DNA of 40,427 nucleotides from a virus, in the IMG/VR virus record IMGVR_UViG_3300044961_001092, positions 1 to 40,427 of that record; one strand, 5' to 3'. Position 1 is the stretch's first letter. Each line of letters begins with the position of its first letter. Under the pieces are notes generated by a model. That model was not told the DNA's origin. It searched no databases and was given only the letters and a program-made list of their open reading frames with translations. Below are positions 34,050-39,965 of this stretch, in pieces. A program made the position numbers and the translations under genes.

Positions 34050-34261
34050 GGCTTCCACTCCTTTCGCTCCACGGTGTCCCAGAGCTCGATGGTGTCCCAA
34101 GAGCCGATTGATTTACCGCCAGTGTCCCACACGACTTTCCGCTCCTGAACCTCGACGTACCGCTCCAGCCACACGATCCAGCCGCTGTTGAGTTCGACCG
34201 GCAACCACGCGAGCCTCACCCGCTCCCGCTTGTCGCCAACCCTCGGGGTACGCCACTTCAT
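34046..34261 (-). CDS. Tiny tryptophan-rich early protein
   Basis: A 71-residue protein from ATG 34261, with GGAGG eight bases upstream and ATGA overlap with the gene before it. It is rich in Trp and charged residues (WLPVELNSGWIVWLERYVEV, VVWDTGGKSIGSWDTIELW). The sequence looks like a small beta domain, of the kind found as accessory proteins in phage early regions. No family recognised. Confidence 0.7.
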   Translation of the reverse strand: MKWRTPRVGDKRERVRLAWLPVELNSGWIVWLERYVEVQERKVVWDTGGKSIGSWDTIELWDTVERKEWKP

Positions 34262-34599
34262 CGCATCGCCTCCTCCGCCCACCCCGCCGCTCCATTCGTC
34301 TCTCGCAGCATCGCCCGCACATAGGCCGAAGCCGCCTCAAAGATGCGCTCGGCGGCGAGTTCGTCGTTCGGGGGCCGCCTGCAATCGGCGTTCATCCGCA
34401 CCGACGCCACTTCCCGAATGACCGCCTCCCACGCGCAGTCCGATTCCTTCTCGCACCAGAACGCCTCGCCGTTCTCGTTCCACGTGTGCGTCCCGCTGCT
34501 CCACTTCCGCCACGTCCTGTTCCTCCCGCAGAACGTGCACAGGCACGGCTTGCCACGCCACAGCCTCCACACCACCTGCCCGACCTTCGGATCGCTCAT
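34258..34599 (-). CDS. Small Cys-rich early protein, possible zinc ribbon
   Basis: A 113-residue protein from ATG 34599, with a strong GGAGGAGG site. Cysteines CLCTFCGRN near residue 20 and FWCEKESDC near residue 50 could make a zinc-binding site. A helical C-terminal part contains DELAAERIFEAASAYVRAM. A longer frame to 34746 reads through the 37-residue gene before it in a different frame and has no good start, so it is rejected. Function unknown. Confidence 0.72.
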   Translation of the reverse strand: MSDPKVGQVVWRLWRGKPCLCTFCGRNRTWRKWSSGTHTWNENGEAFWCEKESDCAWEAVIREVASVRMNADCRRPPNDELAAERIFEAASAYVRAMLRETNGAAGWAEEAMR

Positions 34600-34709
34600 C
34601 GTTCCTCCTCCGGCCACTGCCGCACACGAAGATCCTCCGGCCATTCGGACGGGTCGCCGCCCTTGCGGTCGCGGAGCGGCCACCCGCGGCTGTTCGTGAA
34701 TCGTGTCAC
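34596..34709 (-). CDS. 37-residue phage protein with WPEDLRVRQWP motif
   Basis: A very short gene from GTG 34709 to a stop that overlaps the next ATG. The product includes RFTNSRGWPLRDRKGGDP and then SEWPEDLRVRQWPEEER. The stretch DPSEWPEDLRVR is a motif I recognise from small conserved phage proteins. A GGAGG lies about ten bases before the GTG. GTGA overlap with the gene before it and ATGA overlap with the gene after it fit the pattern of the whole cluster and show that this frame, not the longer frame on top of it, is the real one. Function unknown. Confidence 0.72.
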   Translation of the reverse strand: MTRFTNSRGWPLRDRKGGDPSEWPEDLRVRQWPEEER

Positions 34710-34798
34710 TCATCGCCGTTCCTCCTGTCCCACCACGCCCGGCCAAACTCCCACGCCAGCAACAGGCACACCGCCGTCACCGCCGCCACGAGGCTCAT
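34706..34798 (-). CDS. 30-residue single-pass membrane peptide
   Basis: A very short gene from ATG 34798, with AGAGGA upstream, overlapping the gene before by ATGA and the next by GTGA. The product is a hydrophobic helix with a basic end: MSLVAAVTAVCLLLAW followed by EFGRAWWDRRNGDE. It would be an inner-membrane peptide with a short cytoplasmic tail. Such tiny membrane peptides in early phage regions can act as membrane inhibitors or exclusion factors; nothing here shows which. Confidence 0.68.
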   Translation of the reverse strand: MSLVAAVTAVCLLLAWEFGRAWWDRRNGDE

Positions 34799-35088
34799 GT
34801 CTGCCCGTCCTCTCGGATCGCCTGCGAGACGTGGCACAGCACCCGCAGCGCGGTCCGCTCGTAGGCGCTGACCGCCAGCTCGCCCCAGAAGTACCCGTAG
34901 CGGTCCACCGCTGGCAGCTTGTCGTCGGGCCGCACGTACGGGTGTTTCGCGTCGCGATTCCGCATGCGGTAGCGGAAGCCAACACGGGCCCGCTCGCGTC
35001 GGAACCCGATCCGACGCATCTTCCCGCCCACCTCGCCGCCCATGATCGGGACGGGGACGTACACCCAATCTCCGTAGTCCAGCGTCAT
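34795..35088 (-). CDS. Unknown early protein
   Basis: A 97-residue protein from ATG 35088, joined by ATGA overlaps to the genes on both sides. It has a Gly-rich N-terminal part (MTLDYGDWVYVPVPIMGGEV), a basic middle with RIGFRRERARVGFRYRMRN, and an alpha-helical end with YERTALRVLCHVSQAIREDG. I recognise no family. It follows the replication initiator-like gene directly and may be a small partner of it. Confidence 0.7.
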   Translation of the reverse strand: MTLDYGDWVYVPVPIMGGEVGGKMRRIGFRRERARVGFRYRMRNRDAKHPYVRPDDKLPAVDRYGYFWGELAVSAYERTALRVLCHVSQAIREDGQT

Positions 35089-35894
35089 CGTGTTTGCTCC
35101 TCCATGGCCCGCCTGCGCTCGGCCATGATGCTTTCCTTCGCCGCGGCGGTCTTGAGCTGCCCGATGAGCCCGTGGTCCGCGGGGAGTCCTCGCTGCGTGC
35201 GGCTGTCATGCACCCGACGGATAGCCTCGAGCGTCGGGAACGGCTGGGACACGAACTCCATGGCCTTCGTGGGGCTGACGCCGGCGATGATGAGAGCCTC
35301 GTACCTGGGCTTCTGCTCCACCGTCGGTCCCCAATGCGTCCGCCCACCGGGGGTCACTGTCCTTTCCCCCACTCCCACAGAAACCACCGCCGCCGTCGTC
35401 GCCGTTGTCGCCGCCGACTCGGCCCGCGCAGACCCAACGGTTGATGTTGACGACGGTGTTTTCTCTTCTCTTCTCTTCTCTTCTCTTCTCTTCTCTAGGT
35501 GACGCTCGCGTGACGCTCGCGTGACGCCCGCACCGTCACGCTGTCGCGTTCGTAACTTCGCATTCCGCCGAGCGTTATTCGCGCGTGACTTCGCCGATGC
35601 CCCGTTGTGTGTCAACCAACGAGGCAACAATACACCGGTGTCATTTTGCCGCGCCCAGTCCACGAACGGGTCCGCGAGTGCGGCGCAGAAGCCGGGCAAG
35701 CCGACCTCGGCGTCGATCGCCTGGAACGTCAGCCCGGGCAACAGGCCGTTGGTGGTTTGCTCGTCGGCCATCGACCACAGGATGAACACCGCCCCGAGAA
35801 CGGTCGCCTTGGACACGCCCAGCACGGTGGCGACGCGGAGCGTCTTGGGGCTCCGCACAAGGCACGTCCGCATTTTGATCCAATCGCCTGCCAT
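35085..35894 (-). CDS. Phage replication initiator-like protein (replisome organiser)
   Basis: A 269-residue protein from ATG 35894, with GAGGA upstream. Residues 1-110 resemble the N-terminal DNA-binding winged helix of phage O-type or DnaD-like replication proteins: WIKMRTCLVRSPKTLRVA, ATVLGAVFILWSMADEQ and FCAALADPFVDWARQND. A highly charged linker follows (HLEKRREEKRREEKTPSS), encoded by tandem pentamers and preceded by 11-base repeats. The C-terminal half has GRTHWGPTVEQKPRYEALI and LIGQLKTAAAKESIM. In phage lambda the O gene carries the origin inside its own coding sequence in just this place. No helicase loader or helicase gene is seen, so the host replisome would be recruited. A transcription-control role is also possible. 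Confidence 0.72.
   Translation of the reverse strand: MAGDWIKMRTCLVRSPKTLRVATVLGVSKATVLGAVFILWSMADEQTTNGLLPGLTFQAIDAEVGLPGFCAALADPFVDWARQNDTGVLLPRWLTHNGASAKSRANNARRNAKLRTRQRDGAGVTRASRERHLEKRREEKRREEKTPSSTSTVGSARAESAATTATTAAVVSVGVGERTVTPGGRTHWGPTVEQKPRYEALIIAGVSPTKAMEFVSQPFPTLEAIRRVHDSRTQRGLPADHGLIGQLKTAAAKESIMAERRRAMEEQTR
35461..35495 (-). repeat. Pentanucleotide tandem repeat TTCTC x7 (GAGAA on coding strand)
   Basis: Seven exact copies of a 5-base unit lie in the coding region of the replication-like gene. On the coding strand they form a pure purine tract with no pyrimidine in 35 bases. Because the unit is not a multiple of three, gain or loss of one copy would shift the frame of the C-terminal half. 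Besides slippage, such purine-rich runs beside iterons occur in phage origins. Confidence 0.92.
35499..35531 (-). repeat. Three 11-base tandem repeats, candidate iterons
   Basis: GTGACGCTCGC occurs at 35499-35509 and 35510-35520 exactly, and at 35521-35531 with one change (GTGACGCCCGC). The copies lie back to back in the same orientation, immediately next to the (GAGAA)7 purine tract, inside the replication-like gene. Iteron repeats beside an easily opened or purine-rich run are the arrangement of lambda-type origins. Eleven bases is about one helical turn, so an initiator could bind all copies on one face. Confidence 0.85.
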
Positions 35895-35905
35895 GGCACG
35901 CTTCC

Positions 35906-36412
35906 TCAGTTGACGATGAACTCGGCGTCGTGGACTTCGCCTCCTGGCGGAAGCGCTGGCAGCACTCGCAGGGGCTTGCCCTCGATGGCAGACCGCACGC
36001 TGGGCATCATCCGGTCGCCGAACGTCTCCCCTGTGTCCGTCACCATGTAGGGGAGGAACTCCTTCTCGAAGGTGGTGACCTTGTCCTCGACCGCAATGAT
36101 CTTCGCCTTGAGGGCCAACGCCAGGCACCGCCACCGCCGGCGAACCTCGGCGTCCCACTCAGATCTTGCCCGCTCCGGAGTTGGCGTGCCAATCCTGGGA
36201 CGCCAGCCCGTGAAGGCCTTGTCCTTGGGGTCGGGGAGCGGCACTTCCATCTGAATGTTGATGTTCTTCCAGCGGAAGCCGATCATGGCCCGGAGCTTGT
36301 CGATGTCGGTGATGGTCCCGAACTGGGACGCCCCGATCTTCTGGAGCATCGCCTCGATCTGCATCCGCGACTTCTCGGTGCTCACCGTCGTCCCTTTGGC
36401 AAAGGTTGTCAT
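35906..36412 (-). CDS. Conserved phage protein near recombination genes
   Basis: A 168-residue protein from ATG 36412, GGAG seven bases upstream, overlapping the annealing-protein gene by ATGA. The N-terminus has FAKGTTVSTEKSRMQIEAML and GASQFGTITD, a pattern I recognise from a conserved phage family often found near recombination or replication genes, function unknown. The middle is strand-rich with FRWKNINIQMEVPLPDP, and a long helical region follows (WRCLALALKAKIIAVEDKV), ending in a FGDRMMPSVRSAI part. It is probably a cofactor of phage DNA metabolism. Confidence 0.75.
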   Translation of the reverse strand: MTTFAKGTTVSTEKSRMQIEAMLQKIGASQFGTITDIDKLRAMIGFRWKNINIQMEVPLPDPKDKAFTGWRPRIGTPTPERARSEWDAEVRRRWRCLALALKAKIIAVEDKVTTFEKEFLPYMVTDTGETFGDRMMPSVRSAIEGKPLRVLPALPPGGEVHDAEFIVN

Positions 36413-37500
36413 GGGCTTACTCCTCGTGCCGGATGCGGAGCCCGTTCAGGTTGGAGGCCTGGCCGGGGGTGGGGATGATGATGCGTGGCCGTTGTGGAGG
36501 TGGTTGGTTCGGTGGTTTTGGCGACCTCGGCGGCCTTGGCCCGCAGCTCCTCGAGCTTGGCACCGCTGTCTGCCTCGGGCGTGTCTCCCTTGATCTTGCT
36601 CAGCGTCTGCGCCGCACGGGAAGAGCCCTCGGCGGTCGCGGTCGTCTGGACCTCGAAGTAGTCCTCACGCTTGCTCTGCCCGTCGCGGATCGACGCATAC
36701 ATCTGCCGCAGGCTCGCCATCTCCTCGGGGCTCATCTCCGCCAGCGAGTGCCCGAGCTTCGCTTCGAGCATGGCCGTGGTCACGCCGAACTCCGAGAACG
36801 CCGCGGCCATGCGCCTCACGGCCTGCTCGCGGTTCTGTGTGAACTCGCCCGCGGCGGCCTTGCGGAGAGTTTCGGTGGCCCGCTCGAGGGCGTCGTCGAT
36901 CACGTCGGGCGGCATGAGCTGCAGAATGGCGTTCCGGACGCAGATCGCCCCGCGACGGTTCACCAGTTCCCGCAGGTCCCGCTCGTCGGGGGCGACCCAC
37001 TCGGCCCGTCCCGTGTTCCTGTTCTTCCGCTGCACCAGCTTGGCGAACTTGTCCTCGGCCTCGGTGTAGTTGTTCGTCTCGAGGTCGTAGGCGTACCCCT
37101 TGATGTGGACCTGCTCCTCGTCAGCCGACACAATCCGCAGCCCATAGCGGATGTTGCCCCAGCACCGGGCGAGCTCGCGGGCCAGATCGACGGACGGGCC
37201 GGTGACGGTCTGACCACCCCGGGGGAATCGGTACGCCGCACCGTCGGCGAATCCGGGCCGATCGCACGACCGAAGGATCTTCGTGTACGCCGCGGCCTCG
37301 TTGCGGGGGAACTTCCGGGCCAGCACGATCGCGGCCTTGACCTCGGCCTCCTCGCGGGCGACCCCGGCCACCGCTCCCACCTGATTGGCGAGCTGTCCCA
37401 CGTCCGCCGCGTTGCTCTCGAACCCGGCCAACGCCGCCGCGTTCTCGACCGGAACGATTCCACCCGCCGCACCATTGACCTGCACTAAGTTGCTTTCCAT
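36409..37500 (-). CDS. Putative single-strand annealing protein (recombinase)
   Basis: A 363-residue protein from ATG 37500, GGAGA upstream. A conserved core can be read at about residues 52-150: VKAAIVLARKFPRNEAAA, CDRPGFADGAAYRFPRGG, QTVTGPSVDLARELARCWG and GYAYDLETNNYTEAEDKFA, followed by RRGAICVRNAILQLMPPDVI. I know this as a phage family found next to YqaJ-type exonucleases, the slot usually filled by RecT/Redbeta/ERF annealing proteins. The C-terminal 130 residues are charged and disordered and end in a His/Pro-rich tail. It sits between the exonuclease and another conserved phage gene, which supports a role in annealing recombination. No direct RecT or ERF motif can be claimed, so the function is inferred from context. 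Confidence 0.72.
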   Translation of the reverse strand: MESNLVQVNGAAGGIVPVENAAALAGFESNAADVGQLANQVGAVAGVAREEAEVKAAIVLARKFPRNEAAAYTKILRSCDRPGFADGAAYRFPRGGQTVTGPSVDLARELARCWGNIRYGLRIVSADEEQVHIKGYAYDLETNNYTEAEDKFAKLVQRKNRNTGRAEWVAPDERDLRELVNRRGAICVRNAILQLMPPDVIDDALERATETLRKAAAGEFTQNREQAVRRMAAAFSEFGVTTAMLEAKLGHSLAEMSPEEMASLRQMYASIRDGQSKREDYFEVQTTATAEGSSRAAQTLSKIKGDTPEADSGAKLEELRAKAAEVAKTTEPTTSTTATHHHPHPRPGLQPERAPHPARGVSP

Positions 37501-37511
37501 CGTTGTTCTCC

Positions 37512-38471
37512 TCACGCCTTGACCAACCGCGGGACCACCCCGCGGCTCTCGCTCACGTACTTCGCGTAGACCTCGGGCAACTCCGACCTGAGCCTCGCCG
37601 TGTCCACGCGCTTTCCGAATGACTGCTCGACGCACCGCAGGAGCTTGGTTTCGCCGTCCAGCCGCACGCGGGCGGCCTCGGCGGACCCCAGCAGGGCGAC
37701 GGCGCGGGCCTTGGCCGCTTCTTCCTGCGCCTCAATCAGCTTGCGCCGCTCCTGAGCGTCCCTCCACGCCGCGACCGCTTCGCTGGCCCCCGCGTCGTTC
37801 GTCAGGTCGATCACGGACGACGGTTCCCGCCGCACGCGGCGAAGGGTGTCCAGCGACGGCGGGGCCTCATCGGCGGGCAGGGGCGTGCGTTCCAAGACGT
37901 GCGTCTTCCACCACGCGGCGCATCGGGCTTCGACGACCACGATCAGCTCGGCCACGTCGGGGGTGTCCCGATCGACCTGGTACAGAACCCGACCCCGCCC
38001 GCCGATGAGGGCCGGCACGTAGACCCGCCGAACCGACGGCGCGGCGATGAGCTGCCCGACCACTTGGAGCAGGTGCCGCATGGGAATCTGGTCCGTCCCG
38101 GCCTCGCCCCACTCATCGCCGACGCCCGCGGGGTTCAAAATCCCCGCGGTCTTGGCCTCGATGCCCACGGCCTGCTCTTTGCGTGCCACGGCGTCGAAGG
38201 TCGCGGCGTTGACGCCGTTGGGACCCACGCGCCACTGATTGCGGACGACCTCTCGGAGCCCGATTTCCGCCGCGCACCATTCGATCAGCATGGGCTCGAT
38301 GCCCAGCCCGATTTCCGCCGCCTCCCCGGCCCTGTCGTCCTGCACCGGCAGGGTGTAATACGCCAGCACGTCGGCAGCCGTGCGGAATGGGTCGCACCCC
38401 ATCACCGCGGGGACCTTGGAGGCCGTCAGGTACTTGCGCCGCTGTTCCTGTTGCCACGGGGTGAGGCTCAT
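37512..38471 (-). CDS. YqaJ/lambda-type exonuclease
   Basis: A 319-residue protein from ATG 38471, overlapping the upstream winged-helix gene by ATGA. Motifs of the PD-(D/E)XK exonuclease family are visible in order: TASKVPAVMGCDPF near residue 16, GLGIEPML with Glu59, NAATFDAVA with Asp93, VGIEAKTAG with Glu105 and Lys107, and a helix with MRHLLQVVGQLIA bearing Gln136 and Gln140. It digests one strand of double-stranded ends from 5' to 3', leaving 3' tails for the neighbouring annealing protein. The last third is a charged coiled coil (DAQERRKLIEAQEEAAKAR) that may bind that partner. Confidence 0.88.
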   Translation of the reverse strand: MSLTPWQQEQRRKYLTASKVPAVMGCDPFRTAADVLAYYTLPVQDDRAGEAAEIGLGIEPMLIEWCAAEIGLREVVRNQWRVGPNGVNAATFDAVARKEQAVGIEAKTAGILNPAGVGDEWGEAGTDQIPMRHLLQVVGQLIAAPSVRRVYVPALIGGRGRVLYQVDRDTPDVAELIVVVEARCAAWWKTHVLERTPLPADEAPPSLDTLRRVRREPSSVIDLTNDAGASEAVAAWRDAQERRKLIEAQEEAAKARAVALLGSAEAARVRLDGETKLLRCVEQSFGKRVDTARLRSELPEVYAKYVSESRGVVPRLVKA

Positions 38472-38773
38472 TGGCGGCCCCCTTCCATGAGCGCGGCGAG
38501 GCCCTTGTCGGTCACGTCCCAGACGATCGCTCGGCGGCCCGAACGGGTCGGCCTGGTGCGTTCGGTGCGAGCGACGAGGCCCATGCCGATCAGTTCGACG
38601 CGGCGAGGGCGGACGGTGTTTCCGGGCATCCCGGTGATATCCGACACCTCTTCGTCGGTGTACCCGCCCGCGATGGCCTCGAGGACGCGGCGACGCTTGG
38701 CGGCGATGTTATCGACGCCGGCGGCGGCTTCCTTCGCCGTCGCGGGATGGTCATGTCGAGCGAGGCCGGTCAT
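38468..38773 (-). CDS. Winged-helix protein next to recombination genes
   Basis: A 101-residue protein from ATG 38773, with AAGGGGG upstream and ATGA overlaps at both ends. The winged helix reads AAKRRRVLEAIAGGYTDEEV, SDITGMPGNTVRPRRVELIG and MGLVARTERTRPTRSGRRA, then WDVTDKGLAALMEGG. It resembles small MarR/replication-type winged helices often encoded beside phage recombination genes. It could regulate the early genes or take part in DNA processing. It is a candidate for the missing lysogeny regulator, though its place inside the early operon makes that less likely. Confidence 0.76.
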   Translation of the reverse strand: MTGLARHDHPATAKEAAAGVDNIAAKRRRVLEAIAGGYTDEEVSDITGMPGNTVRPRRVELIGMGLVARTERTRPTRSGRRAIVWDVTDKGLAALMEGGRQ

Positions 38774-39054
38774 CGCCCACCCCCTTCGGCCTTGGCGATG
38801 GCGGCGCGAAGCATATAGCGAGCGTGGTTGATGCGGTCTTGGTTGTGGGGGTCCGTCTCGCTTTCCGCAAGCGCCAGTTTGCAGGCGTCGAGAAAATCCG
38901 GCGCGGCGGAGATGATGTGGGCGTCTGCTTCCGTCAGCAGCGTTGCGATGCAGTCGTCGCCGTACATGACCTGATGTGTGTAGTAGTGAACCCCAACAAC
39001 CTGCCCCGGCTGCACCGTTGCGATCCACGGCCCCGGTGTGTGCTTCGTATTCAT
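38770..39054 (-). CDS. TPGPW-motif small phage protein
   Basis: A 94-residue protein from ATG 39054, with GGGGGG upstream and ATGA overlaps at both ends. MNTKHTPGPWIATVQPG, then ADAHIISAAPDFLDACKLAL and ARYMLRAAIAKAEGG, match a small conserved family found very widely in phages (TPGPW start, a middle strand, then AAP..L.A...AL). Its function is unknown. The family is common in early regions, which agrees with its position here. Confidence 0.82.
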   Translation of the reverse strand: MNTKHTPGPWIATVQPGQVVGVHYYTHQVMYGDDCIATLLTEADAHIISAAPDFLDACKLALAESETDPHNQDRINHARYMLRAAIAKAEGGGR

Positions 39055-39818
39055 GAGGCACCCCCCATCAGATTTCGGGTGGCCTCTTGGATGTTCCGCG
39101 CGGCCGCATCGAAGTCCTGCCTCACCGCCCGCAAAGACGCCACGATCGGGCCCGTGAACTCGTCGAACTCCTCCGGATCCTCCCCGTCAAGGGCCTGATC
39201 CTCGGCGTGCCACCCGCAGCCACAGCAGTAACCCCCGGCCCACGCTGGAATGCCCACGTCAGGCTCGGCTGCACGAGCGGGCTCGTGCTGCACCGGGCAC
39301 GCGCAGTTTGGGCACAGCAACTTGCCGAGAATTTTCATCGGCTCATCGACCCGCTGGCCGTGGGTCAATCCCCAAGCCACCGTCGTCCACCGATTGTGAA
39401 GTTCGCGGGCTTCTTCCACCGTGAAGCGAGTGTCGTAGCGGGTCTCGATCTCATCCTGCTCGTTCCGGGCCTGTGAATCAGCCCAGACAAACACTGCGGT
39501 CCTCACCTTGGCGGCCTGTGCCTCGTTGAACCGCTCGCGGACGGGGTCCATCGCACACAGGTTGACACGCATGACCGAGGTCGACGGGAGCTCCTGAGCG
39601 ACCGCCACAAAGCCGCGCACGACAAGGTCACAGAAAACTTCGTCCGTCACCTCCGGTCGGGCGCGGGTCCCCATCACCCGGCTCAGCGTGTCAGCGAGCC
39701 GATCCACGCTCTGCTGGAGAACCCCTTCTGCATGGGATTTCCGCACGATCCCGAGGGCCTTCTCAAGGCTTTTCGCGGCGATCGCCGCATCCAACGTGTC
39801 CTTTGTGTGCACAACCAT
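39051..39818 (-). CDS. First early gene: unknown protein with zinc ribbon
   Basis: A 255-residue protein from ATG 39818, with GGGAGG upstream that lies in the arm of a hairpin. Residues 1-130 are helical (LDAAIAAKSLEKALGIVRKS). The last third has a Cys cluster, LLCPNCACPVQ and YCCGCGWHAED, consistent with a zinc ribbon, and the C-terminal end is helical (IVASLRAVRQDFDAAARNIQ). I recognise no family. It is the first gene of the leftward early operon, next to the att site. Its position and the hairpin over its ribosome-binding site make it a likely target of control. Confidence 0.78.
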   Translation of the reverse strand: MVVHTKDTLDAAIAAKSLEKALGIVRKSHAEGVLQQSVDRLADTLSRVMGTRARPEVTDEVFCDLVVRGFVAVAQELPSTSVMRVNLCAMDPVRERFNEAQAAKVRTAVFVWADSQARNEQDEIETRYDTRFTVEEARELHNRWTTVAWGLTHGQRVDEPMKILGKLLCPNCACPVQHEPARAAEPDVGIPAWAGGYCCGCGWHAEDQALDGEDPEEFDEFTGPIVASLRAVRQDFDAAARNIQEATRNLMGGAS

Positions 39819-39823
39819 CGCAG

Positions 39824-39839
39824 CCTCCCACCTGGGAGG
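39824..39839 (-). promoter_or_regulatory. Palindrome overlapping ribosome-binding site of first early gene
   Basis: CCTCCCACCTGGGAGG is a perfect 7-base inverted repeat with a 2-base spacer; the real RNA loop would open to four bases or more. On the minus strand the 3' arm TGGGAGG contains the GGGAGG ribosome-binding site, five bases before ATG 39818. In RNA the stem would cover that site. In DNA it could be an operator for a dimeric repressor. Confidence 0.7.
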
Positions 39840-39890
39840 TCAGACGCCGAATCAGGTCAGCACTGGCCGACAACACGTCGACCACGGACC

Positions 39891-39918
39891 GCAACAGGTT
39901 CGAGTCCTGTCGCGCCCA
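39891..39918 (+). other. attR: 3' end fragment of a host tRNA gene
   Basis: ACAGG-TTCGAGT-CCTGT at 39894-39910 is a perfect five-pair T-arm with a seven-base loop. CGCGCCC at 39911-39917 is a 3' acceptor strand, and A at 39918 the discriminator. No matching 5' acceptor (GGGCGCG) or D-arm occurs to the left, so only the 3' part of the tRNA is here. Tyrosine integrases usually insert into tRNA 3' ends and restore the gene on the other side, left of this window. The acceptor end would suit a tRNA-Val-like gene, which is a guess. Confidence 0.82.
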
Positions 39919-39926
39919 GTCGAGCT

Positions 39927-39955
39927 ACCCCGGAGTCCTCCGGGGTTCTTTCGTT
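39927..39955 (+). terminator. Host tRNA terminator
   Basis: ACCCCGGAG-TC-CTCCGGGGT is a perfect inverted repeat (a practical loop of four bases) followed by TCTTTCGTT. It is oriented on the plus strand 9 bases after the tRNA fragment, so it is the terminator of the interrupted host tRNA gene, now separated from it by the prophage. It also lies 11 bases before the convergent 3' end of the Rrf2-family gene. Confidence 0.78.
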
Positions 39956-39965
39956 CCCGCGGACG

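Larger units (their letters stand above)
1..39918. mobile_element. Podovirus-like prophage, left end cut by window edge
   Basis: The stretch runs from a tyrosine integrase at the left edge to a tRNA 3' fragment at the right. Between them lie recombination, replication, packaging, head, connector, ejected-protein, spike and lysis-like genes, nearly all on the minus strand. The integrase reads towards the left end, where attL should be, and a host tRNA terminator and an Rrf2-family gene follow the right end. All structural genes are full length, so the prophage looks intact. Absence of tape-measure, sheath and tube genes, with gp11/gp12-like parts and a giant ejected protein, supports a short-tailed phage. 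Confidence 0.93.

Noticed and set aside
34600-34746. N-terminal extension of the 113-residue Cys-rich gene
   Set aside because: The start at 34599 has an excellent GGAGGAGG site, and the region above it codes in another frame for the 37-residue gene that fits the overlap chain.
39840-39918. Complete tRNA gene
   Set aside because: Only the T-arm and 3' acceptor strand are convincing. No 5' acceptor partner or D-arm is present, and the region that could be an anticodon arm pairs badly.
39840-39965. Promoter of the leftward early operon
   Set aside because: I looked on the minus strand for -35/-10 pairs; TTGTCG- and TTGCGG-like hexamers occur but without a -10 at the right distance. A promoter must exist but I cannot place it.
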